A program made the translations under genes and the position numbers. Shown here in pieces: positions 35,501 through 47,800 of a stretch of DNA of 64,000 nucleotides; positions within the stretch are counted from its first letter, which is position 1; the number at the start of each line of letters is the position of its first letter. Source of the stretch: Thysanoteuthis rhombus (Eukaryota > Mollusca > Cephalopoda > Oegopsida > Thysanoteuthidae). The notes beneath the pieces were generated by a model. The model saw only the letters and a list, made by a program, of their open reading frames with translations. It did not search any database and was not told where the DNA came from. The DNA lies in assembly GCA_963457665.1 (NCBI GenBank), contig OY735222.1, positions 37,754,891 through 37,818,890 on the forward strand, in the 5' to 3' direction.

Positions 35501-38500
35501 AGTTTGACAACCACGGCTTGTAATCTAATCTTGTGGATAAAGAATTATTGTCTACTTATCTGTCTGCATTATTGTTGGCAAAAAGTGTGGGTGAGACACA
35601 AGGTCAAAATTGTCATGTAAGGAATGTGCTGATCTTCTCTAACTGAGGGTTTTCAACGTTATACACACAATGGAGGCTGTAATGCATTTGGTAGAAATAT
35701 CTGTTTCTGTGGAGTTTCACTGATTTTATAACATCCTCTCACTTACTCTAAGGCTTAATAGTTAATTACATCAAAACTGTTGATAGTGCGAATAATTATT
35801 GACATACTATCAATTTTCGTGTATAATATCAAATCACTGGAATGTTATTTTCAAAACTGAAAGAATTATTCTGGAAATGGAGAAATACCGATTCCAAAGT
35901 TTTACTTACTTTTTTTTATTTGCATTCTCATCTGTATGTGCTTGTTTTCCTAAAAAGTTTTCCAACACTTGCGTAAGATCTTCTTTAACATATTCACTAT
36001 AAACTTCTTCTCCATCCTGGGGGAAAAAAAAAAAAAAAAGAGAAATTTTCTTCAAAAGAGTGAACAGGTTTGAGATTTTTAGAATTAAAACTTCGTCCAT
36101 GCAGAGAAATTGTCACTCTTTTAACTCCAAGAAATCAAGAAACCAAAATTCTTTGAGAATTTGCTTTTTAGAAATCTTAATTCCATAAACTGCTTGATAT
36201 TGCTACTAACAGTGGAATACTCCTCGAGGCAGAAACAAAAATCTGTTAAAATTATCATGACAGAATAAAAAATAAATTTTTTAAATCCATCTAAAAATGG
36301 GGGGGGGGTCCGACTCTAATCAGTACTTATTCCCCTTGATATCAACATTTCAGTTATCTTAGATATATTTATGAGATAAGAAAGAACATAGATGGACTAG
36401 ATATACACGGGTGTATCAATAAGTCCATATTCTGTCCCATATTTATAAACTGAATTTCAATCTGAGATTTTCATTGTATAATGCTTTATGCAGTAATATT
36501 CATCACAGAATTAAATGCATTGACAAGGAAAGAGATCATGTTGAAGGGTGAATATTTGTAGCTTAGAATAGATATTTTTTTCCCATCATTGAGCTGCAGA
36601 CTTATTGATGTATCTAATTGTAAATTAACTGTACATCCAAAGTCAAAATGAAAGAAATACGAATAAAAAAATTAATAATTGTTAATGAATGATACTTGTT
36701 AGTAAATAAGTCTATAAGTATCAATTTAAAAAGGCTAACTTTGGAGTTATAAACATCTGATCTCAGTTGAAAAGTATCTAATCATCTTACAAACAAAATT
36801 TTAGTACAGCAGAATTCATTTAAATATTCAGAAATTGAAAAAAAAAACAACAAAAAAACATACAAGTTTTAAAAGAAAAATTATGAATAAGTGATTTTAA
36901 TTGTATAAAGAATTATACAAGTATGTGCATTTTTAAATTTGATCTAATATGTGCAAAAATCTCTAAAAATGAATCTTTGGGGGAGATTTTTAGGTATAGC
37001 TTATTCAACTAGTATTAATAACTTGAAGCATAGTCCCTAAAAGTGTAGTAGAATAAGCTTAGAGCCAGAATGTATAGTTATAACAAAATTAGTTTTCAGG
37101 TATATTTAATTGCATGAATTGGAATGTCAGTATTATGAAATGATTTTACTTCTATATTAGTAAAACATTCAAATCGGTTAACACTACATTAAAACTCACC
37201 AAATATTATAAGGATTCTCATGGATTATGAAAACTGTAATAAATTAAAATAATAATAATAAATTTTGCTTAGAAAACACTAACAAATAAAAAGTTCATTT
37301 AAATAAATATTAACTTGAAAAAAAAAAAAAGTAAAATTTGTTATGCTAGGCTATGAGCAGGAATCAAATTAATTTGTCTAAATTTCAGCGATCAGGAATT
37401 ATCATTATTATACACCAATTTACTCAGACTAGAAGCCTCATTTAGGTAGTTATACTCAATTGTGAGTTCAAAATCCTGGTTCAAAATTCATGGAAGGTTA
37501 CCAACTACGACAGATACCTTAAGAAAGCCAGAGGGTACAACAGCTGAAATGCTGAGGACACTAGTTCATGTAAATCAGTGTATATTGATGGAGTTAAAAT
37601 ATTTCAGAAATAAATCTTCATTCATATCTCACCTTACATATCTTTAAATTATTCTGTGGGGTATTAAGCAGTGCGTGAATTGCATGACGTACTCGAGATC
37701 GTTTTCTGAAAAAAAGAAGAAAATTCTCTCAAACTCAACTGAAACAATTATTGAGCATTCATGTGAAATTTAAAACTAGCATTCTAAGGGAAATTATGAA
37801 TCACCACCACCCATATATGCTGTGTTGGGGTGATCAATTAAAAAGTCAAAAAATTGATCAATAAATTACTTATTTCACCTTTTGTTGGGCTGTGATCACC
37901 AAAAAAAGGTCTGATTTTTTTTTTTCAAGTGGTTACAAACTAATGACCAATTTAGCATAAACTTACATTGCATATTTAGCCTGAACTAAAGATATATTTT
38001 GACGGGGAATATTCAAAAAACAAGAAAAAAAAATTTTCCCCACTTATTGAGAGGAGTGCAATATTTTTTTACTATGAACGGATAGATAAATACATACGTC
38101 AGAACACAGGAATATCCACACCAACACTGATTAAACCAGTCTGTTGTGGTGATTAATATTACAAGCATAATTTGATCAGAATCTGGTTTATCAAAAACAA
38201 CTTCAAATTCAATTTTACTCAAATTTCATGGTAAATTGTTTCAATGATTTTTGTTTAGAATAAGTTTACATCTCAAATCTGGCACTCTGTGTTCTGGCAA
38301 CTTCCAGCGTCTGGCATCTATAAGTTTGAGTATCTGCTCCTAGACTTTTTTGATTCAGTTTCAAACCACATTTTGATTCAAAATTTAGCAGTTTATAAAC
38401 CGACAGGAAAAAATTAACTGCAGTTTGTAACCAAATTGGAAAATTCTTGATTCAACACGTTGTTGCTCAATTTGACCTTTATTTATTAATTTTTTTCTGA

Positions 38501-41500
38501 ATATTATAGATATTTCTAATACAATCAAGTAAAAAGTATAAGCAAATATAATGAAAATATATCATTCTATTAGAAAAATTATCAAAAATCAATAAACTCC
38601 TGAAATTTATCACATAATAGAATGAAAAAAATTCAATGGACAGTTCCCATTTTCAAGCATTTTATGTGGTCTGACAATGACAAGTTACAAGGTTGCCAGA
38701 TTCATCATTATTTTTTAAGACTGTCATTGGAAATAGACCTTCCCCAAGATTCGCCAGACCTCTCGGTCATGGGCATCACAGAGCCAATATTTTCTGAACT
38801 TGTCCAAATCATCAGGGTCTATTATTTTTTTTGCAAGTTACAATTTTGCATATGATTTCTGGGGATCCAATTTCAAACAACTGGATTAATTATCATTCAA
38901 ATTTCAGATCTTAGGGGAATATGAAATTTAATTCAAAGAACTCTTGACCAAAATCTTAGCATGTCTGTGATTTGATTTTCTGTAGGAAGTTTTTCTTTTT
39001 CATTTTTTGCTTTGGAAATAGAATAAAAAATTGTACTCAGTACCACTTGATACTTTGAAAGTCGACACATAATAATGAGCAAAGTGCAAATGTCTTCCAA
39101 CTCACTGAGAATTGTAACTGACACAGTGAACTTAAATGTTATCCATGTAACTGATGTATTAAATTGGAATTTCATTCATGTTCTAATGACATAATAAAAG
39201 TACTGATTTTAGATAATATAGAAAATGTAACAAACAAAAATAATAAAAATCCGTTTAGCAACCAACAGAACACTATTCTGTGAGCTCACTGAAATGCAAA
39301 TCTCTATCAGCCACCAATATAAAATGCAATTAGTATATCAATATATTTCATATATGCCATCATTTTTTGCAGCACAGATTAACTAGTAACTTGCACCAAA
39401 GCCACCTTCAATAAACCTAGAGTTATTTCCCTTGGACAGGCATTTTTTTTGTCAATTTATACTTCAATTATTTGGATTGGACTGGAAATAGCTTTATTCT
39501 TAAAGTTAGAGCTATGAGCTATGATGTGTCATTTTTGCTGTGTTACAGTGATAAACCGACAAACAAACAACCAGAAATCGGATCATTATAATACAGAAAA
39601 GCAAAATTTCATCCAAATCTGATTGGATTAGCCAGACCCAGTTGGTTAAAGGATGTGCTATTTGAAAGGATTTGTTTTTTAATTAGATCGAAAGTAGCAA
39701 CTTATCAAATGCAAATCACTTGAAATAAAGAATGAAATAAATAAAATAACAGCATTCCAAGGGAAATTATGATTCACAGCCACTCTTATATGCTGCTTTT
39801 TACCTAGTAAATTAAGCAGTGGTGCTGGTAAAATCAAGTTTCTTGGAATTTATTGTGGTTTGAATGAAAAACTTATGATTAAAAAAAAACATAGGCATAC
39901 TAAGGGACTAATTCGGCATGGCCTTTCATAATAAACTGAACTTCCAATAAATATGGGGGGGGGGGTGCAAAAAACAAAAACAAAACATTTTTCTAACTCA
40001 ATAAAGTGGGTGTTTCTAGAATGATTAGGGCTGGGGAAAGTGATTAAACTGGTCTGTTGTGTGTAGTGATGATTAAAAACAAGATGAACATCTTACCATG
40101 AGGATAGATCAAGAGAACAGTAACTAAATTTGTGACAAGAAAAAAAAAATTCAACAATATTCAATTATAAGCCCTAAGTACATCTAATATATTTCAATCC
40201 TTTAATATATCGATATATTAGATATGAGTAAAATTAAAGAATGAAATAGACGAAAAAAACAAATGAAAACCTTACCCTGAGAATAGATCAAGAGGGCAGT
40301 AACTACTTGGCTTTAACCACATACGTTTGCCCTGTAAAATAATTTGAAAAAACAAAATTTTATTATTATTTTGAAAACTTACATACATATAGGTATTGTC
40401 TAATCAGTTCAACAAAAGACATTAAATATTTATTTAATAACAGTCAAATTTTATATAGTCATACATTAGATATATTAATAGATACAAAATAAAAAAAAAC
40501 ACCTCAGTTATATAATTTAAAGCCAAATATAATTATTTGCTTGTAGATTAAATGTACCAAAAAGAAAAAAAATACAAAGAGTGAAAGTTTTGAATAACTT
40601 TTTATTGCATTGAGACATTAAACTGAAATTCTAACAACAGAAACATCAGCTCTAAAACCTTTACCCAAAATTTGAGTTCTTACGCTTCAGTTGTGTGACC
40701 ACACAAAAGATTTGAAAAAGCATGGTCTGAAAACGAAATTCAAGTGGTTGTTTCTTTCCTGCTTGTCAGCACACAGTTGAAAGAGAGTACCCTGCTGCCT
40801 TTAGGCTCAGAATTGCAAACGCTCAGAGAATGTGTTGTATGATTTTTCCCGAGGTGATCGGATGTGATGAATGCAAGACTAATCAGCTATCACAGGTTTG
40901 TGCCAGCTTATCAACTAGCTCTGGTTCCTTCCCAGGAGGAAACAAGCTTTTTCAAATCATTTGCGTTGTCACACAACTGAGAGATAAGAACTCAAATTTT
41001 GGGAAAAAAGTTTTAGCGTATGTGGTTTCTCCAGACAATATTTCAGTTCAAAATCTCACTGCAATAAAAAGTTACTGTGAATTTTCATTGTACATAATTT
41101 CTCAAAACACACATTATATTTTTCAGCTATAAACAAATCTCATTTTGACTAATGATATATATATATATAAATATTATACATATGCTTTTGTAGTACAATA
41201 AAAACATTCTAAAATCTTCTTTTTCACTTGAAATGTATACAAAAGTGGATCAATAAATCCGTAGCATTACACAGTCAATAAAGCAATTTTAATCTGAAAT
41301 TTCCACAGCATAATTTTCAATGTATTTGATCTATAGCAAAGTGTTGGTTCAAGTGCAATGATAAAGAAGGAGATTATCTTGTAAACTAAATATCTAGTGT
41401 GTAAAATAAATGCTTTGTTTATCATCATCCTTTTTTTTGTTGAAAATATTTACTAAGAATCATTTTGATTGGTTGTTATGAGAGGTTAGATTTATATTAT

Positions 41501-44500
41501 ATTACTTTTCTATAAAATTACAATATTAAACTATTGTGTATTTCAAGAAGATTTAAGATGAAAGATTTAGCATTTGGAATCAAGCCTTAATGTGTAACCT
41601 ACTCTCAGCACAAACATGATTCTTTTGATAGAAATGTTCAATTGACAAAAATACATTTCACAATTTATTATAAGAAATAACCTTGAACGATTTGTGAGAA
41701 CTTAAGTAATGAGGGTTTAATACTTTTTTAAATCAATTATGAAATCCACATAAAAAGAAACCCTCACCTAATACAATATCTTTCAGTAGAATGCTGTATT
41801 GCGGGTGATCAAGTGAAAAATTATTTAAATTGGGGAGACAATGAATAAGTTACTTTTGTCACCTTTTGTTCGACAGTGATCAGTAAGAAAAAAGTCCTAA
41901 TTTTCAAAAAACTTCTGAATGCTGCTGGACATTTAGTATAAACAAACATTGCAAATTGAAGTTCTCACTACAAACCTATCCAGTAGGGAAATACAAAAAA
42001 AAAAAAAAAATTTCCAGACATATTAAGGAATAAATGCTTAAATTCTCAGCCCCCTAGCCCTACACATGTTACACATACATAACCAGTCAGCTAGACCAAC
42101 CTAAAAACAGAAGAAACATATGTTGACAGTTTTGGTTGATAGTTTCTGATTAAGTAACACATGGTATTATAAATACAGAATAGCCAATGTAGTGAAATAT
42201 ATTGGATAAGAATATCATTTGAAACTGGGAGAGATGAAAGAAATCAAAGCAAAATTACTAAAAGACATGAATCAAAGAGGGATACAATCGAGATCAAAAA
42301 AGTTATTAGAAAAATTATACTTGCCTTTAACCGAGAACTCATACAAAATTTGCAGACTTTTAATTTAATTGGATGCTTTATGTGCTTGGAAGTTGACAAA
42401 AATCCAGTTTTGGGCTGAAATTAAATGCAGTGACATTTTTATCATTTGAGTTTTTACTTAACATAATTGTCTGTCGATATGTGTTTCTTTTCCATTATGC
42501 TTTTACTATTGACAAATTTTGAGTTTGAGTAAGTCTGTTGTAATGGACGATGACATCCTCTATTCCTCTACTGTACATCTCACACAGGGATAGAGATTTC
42601 AGTGCTGGAGGGCCTGAACAGTTCACCACCAGCACTATCTTGGCTCGCACAGTCAGAATATGATGGCATGTAAAAACCTTGAGAGGACCATAAATTGTTC
42701 AGAATTGCTGGAGAGTGCCGGATCATAAGCCTTTTGATGCCAGCCTATCACAGCTCTCCCAACTACGGTCTGTCTTGAGTTGTCTCCCTTAGTCTTCAAC
42801 ATTAAAATAGCAGGTCTCAACCTTTTTTTTTCAACAAATAAATACAATTTAAAAGATGATTCTCTTTTACATCTTCTATCTTGAAGGATGAACAATCATC
42901 TTGAAATAAACTGCTAGTCTATGAGATGCCATATTTGATGGCATATAACGTCTAAGAAGGTAAATGTAACCTTCATTGTCCAGCCGCACATTGACCAGAA
43001 CTTCAAGAGGAATTAAAAAAACTGAGTGCTAACTGGGAGGATTTCAGGAAAGGCATTTTTCCTTCCGCTGAAATAATGTCCTGATTCTCCTTCAAAAGGA
43101 TGGTAGAACTCTATAGCCAGTTCAGACATCTACTAACTATGGAATGTTCTTGTCCTGTGGTTAGACCACAGATCAGCCTTAATGTCAGAATATTCCCACA
43201 TAGGGGCAGCAGTACCCCACAGCTAGTTCAAGCATTTGCCAAGAAGACACTCAAACCTGACTTAGGGGCCCTCCTCCTCTTCACGCCATCTTGATAGACA
43301 ATAGGATATAAACTCTTGGATCAAAGAGTAAGGTCAGCTTTGGACAAGTCACACTTCACCTTAAAATTTCATTGCTCGGGCTAGAAGGTTATTTTGCACA
43401 CAGGCCCTACCCTCTTTGGACCTACTACAGTAGAAAACCTTCCAAAAATGTTTGTTCAAGAAGAAGACATTTTTTAGGTAACTGTTCAACACATCTCATC
43501 CTAACCTCAAAGCAATACAACTTGTAACTTTCTGTCCATATTATTTGTGCATTGAACACAGTGTAATCGTAGGATACAATAGAAAAGAAAAAGAAGGTGG
43601 GAAGGCTTGAAAATTCAGTTAAAAGGCACAGGTTTTGCTACCTGGAATTGAAACGTTAGAAAAAACCTTTTGTAAGCTGAAATAGCATAAAGTAAAGAAG
43701 CAATTACCATTAATTTATATGAGAAAATATTTTGAGTTTTCCCCAGACACAAAAACGGTGATGATGGTATGTTGGGCTGAGTCAGAGATTGATGCGGTGG
43801 GAGGTACGGGAGAATGTTGGGATGTAGTGAAGAGAGGAAAGGGTGTATGCTGCCTCTATAATTGTTCACTGCAAAACAAATTCTGAAGACTATTTTTGCT
43901 TTTTGCCTTCTTCCATAAAGGCGAAAAAGTGGTGTGAAGCGAACTCTCAAAAAACAGAGATTGTCTATCAAGAATTTCTTACATGAAGAAAGTTCACTCA
44001 AAAGAAAACCATCATGTAACGTCATGTCTTGTTGGGGGTGATCAATTGAAAAATTGAAATGAATCAATTACTTTTCTTGCCTCTTTGTTGGGCAGTGATC
44101 AGTAAAAAGTCTGAATTACACTAATCTTAAAAGTGAATTTGCTAAAAAAGAAAAAAAAACGTTTTTCCTAGACATAAGGATTGAATTTTCAACCCTCTAG
44201 CTCCATTGGTGCAGCCTGTACACATGATGGATCGGTAGCCAGACAGGCAGAATCACTAGAAAACTGAAAAAACTTAGGGTGACAGTTTTGATTGACAGTT
44301 TCTAATTATTACTGGTGTGATGATTTCAATTTGAAAGTTTTCAAGTCAGAGCAAATAGAAAATCTTCTAAAAATTGAGAGTAATGAAACTGTATTAGTTA
44401 TTTAGTAGACTCGGTTTAGTCAAGTACAAAGGTCACAGCAGTGGGGCACGTTGCGAGGATTAAACTCTCTATACTAGCAAATTATCAACATGCTATGGCA

Positions 44501-44846
44501 ATCACCTTAGTTATTTATTACGCTTACCTCAGTCTGGCAGAGTCACAATAGTGGTGCACCCAGTGAGGATCGAAATCATTCCACCAGTGAATTGGTCAGC
44601 AAGATGAGCTTGCTATGGCCGGTGCCCATAATGCAGAATTAACTTACAGAATTTAAATCTTTAAAACTTGCAGATAGCAGAAACAGTTTCAAAAACTCAA
44701 AATCTAAATTAAGATTAAAGTCAGATCATACATGTACTAGTTCTTTTCTTGTGTAAAGATCTAGCAAGGACAATGTTGCCAACTTTATTTTCAAGTTTCC
44801 ATCTGAAATAGGGTCAAAAAATATCTTGTAACACCTAGATTCTCTA

Positions 44847-44898
<52 letters not shown>

Positions 44899-47800
44899 AT
44901 CTATGAAATAAATTAAAAGTAACATTCATCATCAACATTTATCTTATTGAAATATTAATAGATTTATAAAAGATGTTACTTATTTTGTTACCATAAATTG
45001 AATAATTATATTACTTATTCTATCAAAAATCATCTAGATAGTAATTTCTTACATCTAGATGCAACCAAAAACATGAAGATTTAGATTAAAAACATCTGAA
45101 TTGGCAACACTGAGCAAGAGACGTAACTAACATTTCGATGTGTCAGTCAGTGACGGCAACCGATGCAAGCGCATCTAGAAATTTCTAGTAAAATGCAGGG
45201 TACTTCTTTGTTGTCTGCACACCACTAATTATGCCTTTTTCCTCCATTTTGATGATCCACACTTCATTCCACTTTTTGTGTGGACTCCTGTTTTGAGGTT
45301 ATGATATTATATCGATGGTTGAAAGGGTGAAAACTTGCTGCATTCAACACGTTAGTGGAGTAACCCTTACAACAATCTGAATATATTATGAATCCTTCAA
45401 CAAAATACTCCTAATAGTATCAAGAAGTGTTTCTGTAATTCAATAGTAACGAGTCGAAGCCTGAAGAGTTCACACAAGAAGCAAGACAGATGAGGGGATT
45501 GGCCTAACGAGTGGTGTACAGAGAGGTAACAAAAATAGTACGAAAATAAATCTCAATGATATCAAGGTAAAGGGACGTAAATTAATATTCTTACTTTAAT
45601 TTCAATACTGATTGTAGATTGACATCGAGGAGCAGATAAAAGAGGTTGAGGAATAGAGAGGCAGTTCGGCTTGAAGACATAACAAAAATCTGGCAATACT
45701 AATGCTGATTGGGCTGCAAAATCAATATCTTTGCCTTTACGGTGGGCTGCAACAGAAAGTAAACATATTTGGCTTTAAGGAGGAATATATATTTGTGCAT
45801 TAAAATTTTCAGTACTCTTGTAATAGTAGGATCCAGGGCGTTAGATGTGTGAATGGCTAAAAGTTATTTCCCTTGCGTTATTGTATTAAAAGAAACTGTT
45901 GAAATAAATTATCTAATAACTTGGTATAAAATAGTGTACATAATTATTTTGTATTTGAATGGCTTATTGTTCTTTCTGGACACATATGAAACAAATCCCT
46001 CATGGAACACATTATGATTTTATTAAAAACTAAATAAAAACAGTAATTTCTAAAATACAAAACAATTTATAATAATAATTTGATGCACAATCTTATATGA
46101 AGTTATCTAATAGTTAGTTTTAATAGTTATTTTTTTATACACTAATGCAAGGGGAATATCTTTTAGTTTTTTATGCATGTTACACCCTGGTCCCCGCTAT
46201 TACAAAAGTACCAAACTTTCAAATATAAAATCCATTCATTTGGAGGCCAAATATTAGGTTGCTACACATGAAATTTTGTTTTTTTACATCATAGAGAATA
46301 ATGCTAAAAGTGAAAGATTTACAATTGTAATAGTATTTTTTTGCAGATTCAATGTAAAAAAGATATAATTCGTTATTATCGGAGGTTTTTGAGCCCTTAC
46401 CAGCAGGATAGGATAATTCTCTAGTATCAATTAGGACGTATTACTGCACAAGCTGTTGATAGTGTTAACAAATCATTTGGGGTGAAGACTACTTGAGTGC
46501 AAACTGTCCAGTGTTGGTTCGGTGGGTTCTAAGTCTGGAAATATGGATAAACATTGAGGGAAGACCAAACATATTTTTAATAATGAAGAATTATTAACAG
46601 CAGTAGCCAATGACTCACAAATAATGGTTTGATCACTCTCTGAAGACTTGAGAATTTCAAGAGCAACCATATCATGTCATCTCAAAACAATACAAAAGGT
46701 TAAAAAGTTGGAAAAATGGGTCCAACATGAACGGAATGAACTGTTCAATGACAATGCCAAACCTCACATCTTTTAACTGACTGATGCTCAGAGAATTTGG
46801 ATACAAAGTCCTGCAACATCTTCCATATTCTCCTACAGTTTATTCTTTTCAAGCATTTTGAACTTTATACCTACAATAAAAGGTTCGATGATCAGAAAGC
46901 AATGATTTGTGCTTTTATTGAATTTGTGACCACTATACCTTAAGAATCTTGTAGAGATGGCATGTTATCATTAGAGGGTCATTAGAGAAAGTTTACTGCT
47001 TCAAATGGGTCAGATTTTGATTAAATATTTGTTTTTTCCTTGCTTATAACATCTTCTATCTTACTTCTCTAAAAACAACATTTCATACATAACAACCCAA
47101 TAAAATGTTTCAAGAAAATATCTTCCAAAAGGAAAGAAAAATCTGCATTTGTCACAAATTCTTATATTGCAAAAATATCTGTAAAGAAAATGAAATATAA
47201 GATAAAATAAAAATAAATAAAAATACACTTTAAAAGGATTTCCAAATTAAGAAGCAACAGGTCTGGTTAGTCACTCAATAGAAACCGTCACACAGCCAGC
47301 AACTTTTGGCAGCATGCCATATTGAGGGTGATCAATCAAAAAATTGGAATAACAGGTGATGAATGAATAACTACTTTTTTAATTTTGTTGGGTGGTGATC
47401 ACTAAAAAAAGTATGAATTTTCAAAAAACAAGTGCAAACACAGCCAAGAACAAACCATAGGACCAATTTGCTATAAATATACATCACAATTTCCCCCCTC
47501 CAATTAAAAACCTAAGGGGGGATTTTCAGAAAAAAGAAAATGCCCCCCCCCCCCGAACATAATAAGGAGTAAATATTCAAATTTTTAGCCCTCTTGCCCC
47601 ATTGGTGCAGCCTGTATGCATGATACAAAGCCAGCCGGACCCACTTACAAACTGAAGAAACCAATGGTGTTTTGATTGAGGGTTTCTACTAAGCTAGAAA
47701 AAATCTCAAACATTTTTTAACGACATTCTTACCTTGAATTATTGTTCTTCAAATCTTTCAGATTTGCCTTTTCTGCATTATCTAATGGTAAAAACCAAGG

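Noticed and set aside
40830..41132. 100-codon plus-strand frame
   Set aside because: It runs across the centre and right arm of the inverted-repeat element at 40595-41075 and has no conserved motif.
43615..44067. Longest open frame in the window (150 codons, minus)
   Set aside because: It overlaps MITE family A copy 4, has no recognisable domain or splice context and lies in an IPPK intron.
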